This document shows, piece by piece, positions 22,317-30,079 of a DNA stretch of 64,000 nt (within the stretch, counting starts at the first letter, position 1; each line of letters starts with the position of its first letter). The notes beneath the pieces were generated by a model that worked only from the letters and a program-made list of their open reading frames with translations, did not search any database and was not told the origin of the DNA. The stretch is from Aporhodopirellula aestuarii (GTDB lineage Bacteria > Planctomycetota > Planctomycetia > Pirellulales > Pirellulaceae). Position numbers and translations under genes: made by a program. The stretch lies in NCBI RefSeq assembly GCF_023701485.1, contig NZ_JAMQBK010000028.1:1-64000 (forward strand). Direction: 5' to 3'.

Positions 22317-24227
22317 TTAGGGGCGTTGCAATCTACGCTCGATGTCCTCTCGATCCTGTTTCAATAGCTCGGCGGTCGGCAATAACTCACGAACCGCATC
22401 GGGATCGGTGGCCAACCATCGTCTCAACAGGCGGGCGTTCACGGTCAACCGGTCGTGCTCATTTTGGATTTGTTTAGCCCATTGATACGCCGATTCGATA
22501 TCGGTGTGTGATTCCTCGCCGATGAAACCTTGCAGCACCGCGTCGCGTCGCGTGCCCGCTGGAAGTTCGTTCAACCACTGCACCAAGGCCTCTCGATCCA
22601 TCGGGTGCCACCACTGGGCAATGTTTTGGTAGTGGGCATCCGAACGAAGTCGCTCTGGCAGGCGAGTTTCCATCCATTCGAGGACTTGGGACGCGTTCGC
22701 GGGCTGCTGCTTCATCCAGGACGCAATGATCTGCCAACCTTGTCGAGGGTTCTGCTGAGCCTCGGGTAGGCCAGCGACATAGCTCAATGCTGCCTCGGTG
22801 TCCTCCAATGCCAGCTTCCAGACAACCGAACCGCTCTGCAAAAAGTTGCGCAAAAGAGCCGATTCGAAGGTCGCTACTTCTTTGGCCCAAGTCTGCGCAT
22901 CAAGCTCATAGTCCGGCATCTCTGCGTAGCCGATCAGATCGTCCGCTTCCTGATCAGTTAAATGTCCGAGGAGGTCAAGGCTGGCAGAAGGGTCTCGTTC
23001 AAAGACGGTCGCTAACAAAGCTTCGATACCGTGACCGCGACAATAATCGGATTCAATGGTACGCAGCCAATGCCGGGCCGCATCGGCGTCCTTGACCGCC
23101 CACATTTCAGCGACGGCGGCGACACGGTGTGCCAGCTCATCGCTCGCCTCGGACATGTCCACCAAACTCAATAAAGATACTTGCTCTTCGAGAGGGTAAC
23201 CCCTCAGGTTTTCGGCGACCCAATATTCAGGTTCGATGATGAGCTGGACCGCTTGTCGTCGCTCTTCCGGTGTCAACCACGCGTGGCACAACGACCATTT
23301 TTCCGCAACGTTTCCGCTGATCTTTTCTTGGGTGCGGAGATGTTCTCGGATCGTCGTTAACGCATCTTCGATCCGATCCGTTTTGACGCCAGGGACCGCA
23401 TTGCGAAGTCCGAGATAGGCGTCGTGATATCGATAACCAAATAGTACTGCCGAGAAACGGTTGAAGTGAATGAGGTCGGGATTGGAGGTAAGTCCATCCG
23501 ATGAAACAAACGCGGCATGCGGGAGTTTGAGAGCGACTTGCCGATGCGCCCAATTCACCATGCGGCGACCCTCGGTCCACGGACGCTCAGGAAATTGCCC
23601 CAGTTGGCCGATCATGATGGGAGGCTCGCCGCCGCATTCGGCTCGCAAGCGTTGCAGCACGCCGAGCAGCTTTTCTTGGTAGACCTCGGCACGGTTAGGG
23701 CTGGAGTCTCCTTCGCCCTGATGCCAGAGGATGCCTTGGATCGTGCCGTCATCAGACGCCGCTCGGATACGTTTGACCGCGTCGTCATATGGGTGCGTTT
23801 TTGTCGACGAGTGATAACCGCCCGGTAACCAACAATCGATTGGCGAACCGCCCACGGCGCACGGGATCAGACCGATGGAAATATCAGGGCGTGCGTTGGC
23901 GTGTGAGATCCCGAAGGTCCGACCCGGTCCGACACCGACAACTTTGGGTTTGTCAAAATGCACCGGATCCACAGCCGGTACCCACCGTCCGTCTTCGCTC
24001 CACATGTACAATCGCTCATGCGGTTGGCGATCGGCGTCGGTCACTTCGCCGCGTCCTGCCATGTTGGATTGACCCGCTAACACGAAGAGGTGAAACGATT
24101 CTTTGTTCGGTAGTTCGATGGTCGGTTGCGTGACGGTTTCGGTTTCGCCTTGTCCAAAAGCAGGGCACGACAACAAGGCTAGCAATATCCAACCCGGCGT
24201 GGTTGCTCGTGGTGAAAATCGGTTCAT
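22317..24227 (-). CDS. Sialate O-acetylesterase-like (SASA) secreted esterase with helical-repeat C-terminus
   Basis: Probably removes acetyl groups from sugars outside the cytoplasm. The N-terminus (1-25) is a signal peptide ('WILLALLSCPAFG'). An SGNH-type SASA/carbohydrate-esterase-6 domain follows: block I 'AGQSNMAGRG' with nucleophile Ser54, 'WHQGEGDS' at 169-175, and the acid/base pair in 'DLIHF' (Asp251, His254). From about residue 285 to 636 there is a helical region with recurring Trp-rich repeats such as 'AARHWLRTIES', 'VLEWMETRLP' and 'LVQWLNELPAGTRRDAV'. Similar repeats occur widely in planctomycete and verrucomicrobial proteins and may bind partners. At 636 residues it is about twice the length of a minimal SASA enzyme. 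The substrate is unknown. Confidence 0.85.
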   Translation of the reverse strand: MNRFSPRATTPGWILLALLSCPAFGQGETETVTQPTIELPNKESFHLFVLAGQSNMAGRGEVTDADRQPHERLYMWSEDGRWVPAVDPVHFDKPKVVGVGPGRTFGISHANARPDISIGLIPCAVGGSPIDCWLPGGYHSSTKTHPYDDAVKRIRAASDDGTIQGILWHQGEGDSSPNRAEVYQEKLLGVLQRLRAECGGEPPIMIGQLGQFPERPWTEGRRMVNWAHRQVALKLPHAAFVSSDGLTSNPDLIHFNRFSAVLFGYRYHDAYLGLRNAVPGVKTDRIEDALTTIREHLRTQEKISGNVAEKWSLCHAWLTPEERRQAVQLIIEPEYWVAENLRGYPLEEQVSLLSLVDMSEASDELAHRVAAVAEMWAVKDADAARHWLRTIESDYCRGHGIEALLATVFERDPSASLDLLGHLTDQEADDLIGYAEMPDYELDAQTWAKEVATFESALLRNFLQSGSVVWKLALEDTEAALSYVAGLPEAQQNPRQGWQIIASWMKQQPANASQVLEWMETRLPERLRSDAHYQNIAQWWHPMDREALVQWLNELPAGTRRDAVLQGFIGEESHTDIESAYQWAKQIQNEHDRLTVNARLLRRWLATDPDAVRELLPTAELLKQDREDIERRLQRP

Positions 24228-24365
24228 TTTCTGACTGAGTGTAATTGTGTGTGGAGCTGTTCATCAGGGTGTCATACCGCCAACCAAGATAACAGATACG
24301 TTGGAGGCGATCCGATTGGGGAGAGAACGCCGCGCAAGTGCCCTCGGTCAATCTGGGATGCTTGA

Positions 24366-24824
24366 TCAGAAGGCATTGTGAGTTGGAAGCTCTTTGCGCT
24401 GATGTGCGAAGTGACAACGGAGAATGCAAACGACCGCGTAGAACGCCCACGCCGACGAGAACAGCTGCAATGAAAAGACAGGCGAGAAACGCGAAGGCAC
24501 CCAGTTCCCAATATCGAGCGGGTCGTACTCAGCGAAGGCGGCGATCAATGCGATCGGGTAGACGAGGCACATCAACGCCGTCCAGGGAAGGCGTCTGAAG
24601 GCACTCGGTCGGACGCTCAATCCGTTCGATGCGATAAACAATGCCCAGATATCAATGGGCAATGAGTCTGTCCAGTAAGCGACAGCCAAGGGCCAGGTAA
24701 ATTGAAAAAGCCCAAATCGATAGACGACTTTGCTCGTGTGTGTTGCGAGAGGACGCGGCATTAGCGTGACGCCCCTTCGCGTGAAGTCGAGTGATTCGGC
24801 TTGCGGTGGTTCGTATGGGTTCAC
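24366..24824 (-). CDS. Small planctomycete membrane protein ('NPYEPP' N-terminus)
   Basis: 152 residues starting with GTG at 24824. The start GNPYEPP-type sequence (here 'MNPYEPPQAESLDF') is common among short planctomycete membrane proteins of unknown role. About three or four hydrophobic segments follow: 'GLFQFTWPLAVAYW', 'IWALFIASNGL', 'ALMCLVYPIALIAAFA' and 'LFSSAWAFYAVVCIL'. The GTGA start overlaps the stop of the DUF2695-like gene upstream, so the two are probably translated together. No enzymatic motif was recognised. Confidence 0.7.
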   Translation of the reverse strand: MNPYEPPQAESLDFTRRGVTLMPRPLATHTSKVVYRFGLFQFTWPLAVAYWTDSLPIDIWALFIASNGLSVRPSAFRRLPWTALMCLVYPIALIAAFAEYDPLDIGNWVPSRFSPVFSLQLFSSAWAFYAVVCILRCHFAHQRKELPTHNAF

Positions 24825-25429
24825 GTTTTTCGATGCGGATCGTGTGGCTCGATTCCCTCGGCCCGGGCCGTCCAGTACTCCGCTTTGAGTCGGCTCTCTT
24901 CCACCGCATTGTAAAGAATTTCGCAGTCACAGAATCCTCCCTGAAGCATCAGAACGTGAAAGACATCAAAGAGTTCGCTTTCGGTAATTCCACTGCTCAA
25001 CAAGAGGGGCCTTGAGTTGCGGAAGTCACCCCAACATCGCCCACGCTCGGCTGTCTTCTTGTGGGGACACATGATGTCATCGAGTTTCCGGAAGAAGCCG
25101 ATTGCCTTCAGGATTCGCATGACGTCAGGCGTGATGTCCGAGATCAGTTCCTCGTCGGGATAGCTCAAGTCCGCTGGCGATTCACCGGGCGCGAGTTCGA
25201 ACCAAACCGTCGTCTCCAAATATTGTTCTTGGTATTCCGACGGGATGAGGTGAGTCAGATAATGCCAACGTTGGTAGGGGTAGAGCGACGCGAACTTGGT
25301 ATCAGTAAAATAGATGGCAAGACGCCTCTCATCTTCTTCCCAAGGCCGAACGCGGATTTCGATGTCGGGATAAGAAGGCACGATGAAGTCCCGCAAGTCG
25401 TCGACGATTTGCTCAGCTTTGCGGCTCAT
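24821..25429 (-). CDS. DUF2695-like protein
   Basis: About 202 residues from the ATG at 25429; a longer frame to 25549 adds a basic, unlikely N-terminus. The C-terminal part, with 'GITESELFDVFHVLMLQGGFCDCEILYNAVEES' (in part) and 'KAEYWTARA', resembles the DUF2695 domain, which carries a Gly-x-Cys-Asp/Glu-x-x-Leu signature. The N-terminal half ('VDDLRDFIVPSYPDIEIRVRPW') resembles planctomycete proteins of unknown role. Its stop overlaps the next gene's GTG start. The function is not known; the coupling to a membrane protein suggests that they act together. Confidence 0.65.
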   Translation of the reverse strand: MSRKAEQIVDDLRDFIVPSYPDIEIRVRPWEEDERRLAIYFTDTKFASLYPYQRWHYLTHLIPSEYQEQYLETTVWFELAPGESPADLSYPDEELISDITPDVMRILKAIGFFRKLDDIMCPHKKTAERGRCWGDFRNSRPLLLSSGITESELFDVFHVLMLQGGFCDCEILYNAVEESRLKAEYWTARAEGIEPHDPHRKT

Positions 25430-25963
25430 CGTTGCCTCGGTTGCATCATCGCCGAGAATGCTCGTGTCGACGCGGCAGGTCCGGTGCAACGAGTGGTAAA
25501 CGCGTCTGCGCCGTCTCGGAGAAGCGGCCTGCCGGATCGTGACGTGCACGCCACGATTCCGCTGGGCCTACCGATTGCGAGTCCATCCAACGAACGCTGT
25601 TGACGCGCCGTCGAAGAAAGCAGCCACCGTTTGGTCAGGACACACATCGATCGGCCTTTGAACTGTCGGTAAAGTGCGACGCGTTCAAGGTGACAGACAC
25701 CGAGGGAGGACACTTGCGGCGCTAAATGGCGGCGAGTGACCCGGGACGGTGCTTGGTCCCCTGCGTCGCTACTACTTTATCCTGAGCAGTCGCTCCGTCG
25801 TTGGCAATCGTTTTCGCTGCGTTTTTCGGGCAGATTGGCCGTTTTGTCGGAGTGTCTCGGCGTGCGTGAAAGCACGGACGGACCATGTAAGTTCAACTGG
25901 CACTACTCCGTCGAACCCGCAGTCCCGCTGGACGGGACTGCGGACTGTTTTGCAAGGCAAGCT
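25430..25963. other. Gene-poor region
   Basis: No frame here looks like a real protein. It contains a strong hairpin near its right end (25917-25943) and the upstream region of the DUF2695-like gene. No RNA gene was identified. Confidence 0.4.
25917..25943 (-). terminator. Hairpin downstream of the aldehyde dehydrogenase gene
   Basis: Perfect 11-base arms, CCGCAGTCCCG at 25917-25927 and its complement at 25933-25943, with a 5-base loop. It starts 20 bases after the dehydrogenase stop. It lacks a T-tract on the minus strand, so it is a stable stem that could halt transcription or protect the 3' end rather than a textbook terminator. Confidence 0.5.
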
Positions 25964-27556
25964 TTAGACGGACCCGGTTCGCCATTGGCCGTCGATTAAC
26001 CGCATGGTTTCGTCGGTGGGGGCGTCGTCTTGTAGCAACGCCGGAAGACGATCTTGGCGAACATTGTCAAAACTGGTGAGCTTGCCGAAACGCAGTAACG
26101 AGGCGGGCACACCGACGGCGGTGAATCCGGGGTGACCGGTCGCGGGATAGGGGCCCCCGTGGTTCATTGCGGGACTCACCGCGACGCCGGTCGGCATTTT
26201 GTCGTTGAGGAGTCGGCCGACTTTGGGTTCGAGGGCGAATGAGATTTGCTCAACATCACGCTCTTCGCTGCCGTCCTCGGCGGAATAGATACAACCCGTC
26301 AGATTGCCTTCGAGTTGACCGATGACCTCGCACAACTGGGAAAGATCGTTCGCGACCACGACGACCGACGCGTTGCCGAACGCTTCGGTTTGGAAGCCCT
26401 CGGGGTCGGACAAGAACGTTGTCCCATCCACCCGCATCAAGGTGTTCGCCATCGCGCAGCGATCGGGTTCGGGATCACCACCCCCGGTCAACAGTTCAGC
26501 ACCGAGGCTTGCGAGGGTCTGAATGCTCTTGCCGAGCGATTTCGTGACCGCTGGCGAGAGCAGTGTCCCTGCTGCGGTGGATTCGAATTGCTCTTTGACT
26601 GCCGTGATGAAAGCTTCGGTGTCGTTGTTGGCGACCAGCAAAACCATTCCTGGGTTGGTGCAGAACTGGCCGGTGCCCATCAGCACGCTGGTGACGAAAT
26701 CTTTGACGATGGCGTCGCCTCGCTGTGCCAATGCACCCGGGGTGATGACGACCGGGTTGACGCTGGACAGTTCCAGGTAGATCGGTTTGCCGGCGCGATC
26801 GGCGGCGGCTTTGAGTGTCAGTCCGGCCGAGCGACTGCCGGTGTAACCGGTGGCGCCGACGCGAGGGTCTGACACCAAACGTTCGCCATCGGCGTGGTCG
26901 GTGCGATAGAGCAGTTGTACGGTCGCCTCGGGAAGACCGGTTTCTTGGACCGCTTCCAAAGCCAGTTCGGCGAACAGGCGTGTCGTTTCGGGATGCGAAC
27001 TGTTTGCTTTGCCGATGACCGGATTGCCCGCTGCGATCGCGGCCGCGAAATCGCCACCCGAAACACTGCCGAATGCAAATGGGAAATTGTTTGGTCCGAA
27101 GACGCAAACAGGACCGAGTGGACGATAGCACGAACGAATGCCGGCTTTGGTATCGATCGTGGGCAGTGCCCAGTTACCGGTCCGGCACGCTTCGGCAGCG
27201 GCCCGCAACTGGTTGCTCGTGCGAGGCAGTTCGACATCGGCGAGTCGGGGGGATCGAGCCAATCCGGTTTCGGCGAATGCCGCATCGACGAGAGAATCTT
27301 TGGCGGAGTCGATTTTATCCGCATAAAGACACAGAAAATTCGCAATTTTTTCCGCTGGTAATTTGCGAAGTTCCACTGCCGCGGCGGCGGCGGCATCGAG
27401 GGCGGCTTCACAGTCGTCCCAGGTGCTGACGGGGAACGTTTCAGGTAACGCGGAGTTTAGGTTGGGATCGGTGGCATGAAACGTGGATTGGGGCGAAGCG
27501 TTTCGCCATGAACCTGCGATCAGTACACGAGCGACGTCGGTGGAGACTGAGGACAT
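25964..27556 (-). CDS. Alpha-ketoglutarate semialdehyde dehydrogenase (2,5-dioxovalerate dehydrogenase)
   Basis: NAD(P)+-dependent aldehyde dehydrogenase of 530 residues, the length of the KGSADH branch. It oxidises 2,5-dioxovalerate to 2-oxoglutarate at the end of pentose, uronate or hydroxyproline breakdown. The cofactor region 'GPNNFPFAFGSVSGGDF', the substrate-site glutamate in 'LELSSVNP' (Glu262) and the catalytic cysteine in 'GQFCTNPG' (Cys299) are all present. The 'SGGDFAAAIAAGNPVI' stretch is typical of this branch. It is 81 bases downstream of a sigma-factor gene and could be co-transcribed with it. No sugar-acid dehydratase lies in the window, so the pathway around it is not shown. 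Confidence 0.88.
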   Translation of the reverse strand: MSSVSTDVARVLIAGSWRNASPQSTFHATDPNLNSALPETFPVSTWDDCEAALDAAAAAAVELRKLPAEKIANFLCLYADKIDSAKDSLVDAAFAETGLARSPRLADVELPRTSNQLRAAAEACRTGNWALPTIDTKAGIRSCYRPLGPVCVFGPNNFPFAFGSVSGGDFAAAIAAGNPVIGKANSSHPETTRLFAELALEAVQETGLPEATVQLLYRTDHADGERLVSDPRVGATGYTGSRSAGLTLKAAADRAGKPIYLELSSVNPVVITPGALAQRGDAIVKDFVTSVLMGTGQFCTNPGMVLLVANNDTEAFITAVKEQFESTAAGTLLSPAVTKSLGKSIQTLASLGAELLTGGGDPEPDRCAMANTLMRVDGTTFLSDPEGFQTEAFGNASVVVVANDLSQLCEVIGQLEGNLTGCIYSAEDGSEERDVEQISFALEPKVGRLLNDKMPTGVAVSPAMNHGGPYPATGHPGFTAVGVPASLLRFGKLTSFDNVRQDRLPALLQDDAPTDETMRLIDGQWRTGSV

Positions 27557-27637
27557 GATGGGAATATTGACTCAAAGGGAGTGATGGAGCGACACGGCTT
27601 CATCCTGGAATATTCCATAGAGTTTCTCAACCGGGCT

Positions 27638-28261
27638 TCACCGGCTCGGTCGCACATCGTCGAGTCGTTTTTCGAGTTCTCGCATGCTTCGCGAAAGCAG
27701 CACGCGGATGGCAACATCGGTCTTGCCGAGTTTCTCGGCGATGGATTTGGTCGGTAGGCCGTCGACGTAGCGCAGTCGAATCGCCGCTTGCTGTTCTTCG
27801 CTCAGGGAAGCGATTGCTTCGGACATCCGGTGCATCCGAATGTCTCGGCTAACCGCCGCACTGGGCGACGTCATGCTGGCGGCGAGCAACCTTTCGAGTC
27901 CCCCATCGGATTCGTCGTTGCCGCCCGGTGATGCTGCCGCGTGGATGGATTTTTGGCGGCCGAAGTCCCGGATCTTGGCGTCGAAGTGAAAGCGGTGGGC
28001 ATCGACGACGCGTCGCCGCGCGATCTGTTGCAGCCACTGCATCGGAGAGTATTGGTCCAACGGCGCCGTCGAGAGGCCTGAGATTGCCGTCGCGGATACC
28101 TCCTGTATCAGATCGTCGAGCTCGGTCACGGCCAGCAGGTGTTCGCCGGTGATGGAGCGGACGAAGCCGGACAGTTGATCGCGGTGCACGGCGATGTATT
28201 CGGCCAACGCCTCGACGTCTCGTGCCTGAATCTTTTCGATCAGCGATTCATCTTGTGTCAT
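27638..28261 (-). CDS. ECF-type RNA polymerase sigma factor
   Basis: 207 residues, with region 2 ('ELDDLIQEVSATAI', then 'WLQQIARRRVVDAHRFH') and region 4 ('LSEEQQAAIRLRYVDGLPTKS' in part, then 'KLGKTDVAIRVLLSRSMRELE'). No anti-sigma gene follows; the next gene downstream is the aldehyde dehydrogenase. The upstream region carries a ten-copy heptamer tandem repeat, about 90-160 bases before the start codon, that could affect promoter spacing. Targets are unknown. Confidence 0.9.
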   Translation of the reverse strand: MTQDESLIEKIQARDVEALAEYIAVHRDQLSGFVRSITGEHLLAVTELDDLIQEVSATAISGLSTAPLDQYSPMQWLQQIARRRVVDAHRFHFDAKIRDFGRQKSIHAAASPGGNDESDGGLERLLAASMTSPSAAVSRDIRMHRMSEAIASLSEEQQAAIRLRYVDGLPTKSIAEKLGKTDVAIRVLLSRSMRELEKRLDDVRPSR

Positions 28262-28351
28262 CAGTTGGTCTCCCGTTGGTAGGAAGGGTGATGAGGACGC
28301 CCCGGTTGGAGGATAGCAGATTGACGGGGCGGGTGCTGGGGATTGGGAGGT

Positions 28352-28421
28352 GGGAGCTGGGAGCTGGGAGCTGGGAGCTGGGAGCTAGAAGCTAGAAGCT
28401 AGAAGCTAGAAGCTAGAAGCT
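28352..28421. repeat. Two-part heptamer tandem repeat (5 + 5 units)
   Basis: Five tandem GGGAGCT units (28352-28386) pass directly, in register, into five tandem AGAAGCT units (28387-28421). The two types share the AGCT core and differ at the first two bases of the heptamer. The array is 70 bases and perfect by eye. It sits in the intergenic region 91-160 bases upstream of the sigma-factor start and 22 bases before the A-tract of the terminator of the Gly/Ser-rich gene. Confidence 0.9.
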
Positions 28422-28443
28422 AGAAATGCTTTGCGATGCTACG

Positions 28444-28477
28444 AAAAAAGCCGTGTTCAAGAATTCTTGAACACGGC
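28444..28477 (-). terminator. Rho-independent terminator of the Gly/Ser-rich gene
   Basis: Bases 28450-28477 are a perfect 28-base palindrome starting GCCGTGTTCAAGAA. On the minus strand it is followed by six T residues (A run at 28444-28449). It lies 55 bases after the stop of the Gly/Ser-rich gene. Confidence 0.9.
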
Positions 28478-28532
28478 CTCGTGATTGGGAATGGCGTGTC
28501 AGCCGGTGAAGGCTGGTCCGTTTCCGATGTTC

Positions 28533-29855
28533 TTAACGCATGGCCAACGTGTTTGCGTTGAAGTCGAACTCGAGTTCGACGGTGCTGCCAGCGGCGACGT
28601 CAATCGTGCGTTCGTTACGGATGTTACGTCCGTTGACACTGGCACTGACCACTACGGTGTAGTTTTCCCAGCTCTCACCAGCGGCGAGTTGGGTGGTGCG
28701 GAACGTGCGAACGCGTCCGAAACCGTTGGTTTCGTTACCGGCGAGGGAAACAACCGCGTTGGCAGGAACAAAGAGCTGAACGACGGTTTCGGTCGCGTCG
28801 GCTGCTTGTTGTCCCGCTTCGGCTTGCGTGTTTTCTTCGGCGGCTTCGCCAGCGGCTGGCTGCGAGTCGTCCGATGCGGCTTCGGCGTCTTGTTGGAAGA
28901 CCATTCGTTCCATGTCGCCGGGACGCAGTTTGATGGTCTTCGCGTCACGCTGCTCACGACCGTCGACTTCGTAGGTGACCACGACTTCGTAGGTGTAGAG
29001 GTAACCCTCTTTGAGTCCACGTGACATGAATTGACGAATCATTCCGTCGCTGGTCGTTTCGTGACCGTTGACGGTGACGCGTGCGGATTCCAAAGGAACC
29101 GCCACGGTCAACAATGCGGCGTCGTCATCCAGAGTCGGTTTGCGGGACTCGTAGCTCGCACCGCTATCGATGATGGTGCCGTCGATGACCGCGCCGCTCG
29201 ATGGGGCCGATTCATGATAAGCACTGCCATTGATGACGCTGCCTTCGACCGGGTAGCTGCCCGATTCGATGACCGTACCCGATGGGTACGATTGAGCTGG
29301 GTAGCTCGACTGGATCATAGGAGCGGAGTACGAGACGGGAGCGATGTAGCCACCCGAACTACCACCCGAGCTGCCGCCCGAGACGGAAACACTGCTCGAG
29401 TAATACCCACCGCTGCTGCCACCACTGCTGGCGCCGCCGCTCGAGTAAGACGAGACGTAACCACCTGACGAACCGCCACTCGATCCACGAGCTGCGTGTT
29501 TGGCCTGGATGCGAGCGCGGATACGACTGAACAGTCCGCCACCCGAAGAGCCACCGGATGATCCGGACGAAGCATAGCTCGCGACGTAGGTTCCGCCGGA
29601 CGAACCGCCTGAGGAACCACCCGAAGACGCGCCGTAACTGCCACCGGATGAACCGGCATGGCGAGCGGCGATGCGGGCACGCAAACCGGATAGCAATCCG
29701 CCACCGCTGCTGCCGTAGACAACTCCACCGGAGCTTCCGCCGGAGCTGCCGCCGCTGCCATAACTACCGTAGCTCCCGTAAGAGCCACCAGCCTCCGCCG
29801 ACACACTGACCGTCAGTGCTAGCGAGAGAGATACCAACAGGTGAAAACACCTCAT
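28533..29855 (-). CDS. Secreted Gly/Ser-rich protein with two TIGR03000-type domains
   Basis: 440 residues from the ATG at 29855, chosen for its GGAGG ribosome binding site and the signal peptide that follows ('MRCFHLLVSLSLALTVSVSA'). A longer frame to 29984 lacks these features. Residues about 24-200 are dominated by Gly-Ser-Ser-Gly-Gly repeats with interspersed Tyr, and contain two basic 'RARIAARHA / RARIQAKHA' segments. Two TIGR03000-type domains follow, about 242-320 ('TVAVPLESARVTVNGHETTS' and following) and 355-437 ('LFVPANAVVSLAGNET' and following). This domain is a planctomycete-specific beta domain of unknown role. The protein is probably exposed at the surface or periplasmic. A strong terminator follows. 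Confidence 0.85.
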   Translation of the reverse strand: MRCFHLLVSLSLALTVSVSAEAGGSYGSYGSYGSGGSSGGSSGGVVYGSSGGGLLSGLRARIAARHAGSSGGSYGASSGGSSGGSSGGTYVASYASSGSSGGSSGGGLFSRIRARIQAKHAARGSSGGSSGGYVSSYSSGGASSGGSSGGYYSSSVSVSGGSSGGSSGGYIAPVSYSAPMIQSSYPAQSYPSGTVIESGSYPVEGSVINGSAYHESAPSSGAVIDGTIIDSGASYESRKPTLDDDAALLTVAVPLESARVTVNGHETTSDGMIRQFMSRGLKEGYLYTYEVVVTYEVDGREQRDAKTIKLRPGDMERMVFQQDAEAASDDSQPAAGEAAEENTQAEAGQQAADATETVVQLFVPANAVVSLAGNETNGFGRVRTFRTTQLAAGESWENYTVVVSASVNGRNIRNERTIDVAAGSTVELEFDFNANTLAMR

Positions 29856-30079
29856 GTACGTTCCTCCATCCTTCGTTGTCTCGGTTGTAAAAGTGGATGC
29901 CACCGGCGCCCAGATGATTGAGAATTCTTGCGTCCGGGTCAGGCTCAGCCCTGTCAAGTGATGCGACTTTTTCGGCGACCCCACACATGTTGCTGTTGGT
30001 GGTACGGACCGAGATCGCCTACTGTGCCAGTCGTTAGGATAGCGAGGAAGGGGGGCCGATCAAGCAGTCTGGGTAAAAT

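Noticed and set aside
28352-28421. CRISPR-like interpretation of the heptamer array
   Set aside because: Units are 7 bases with no spacers and no cas genes nearby; it is a simple tandem repeat.
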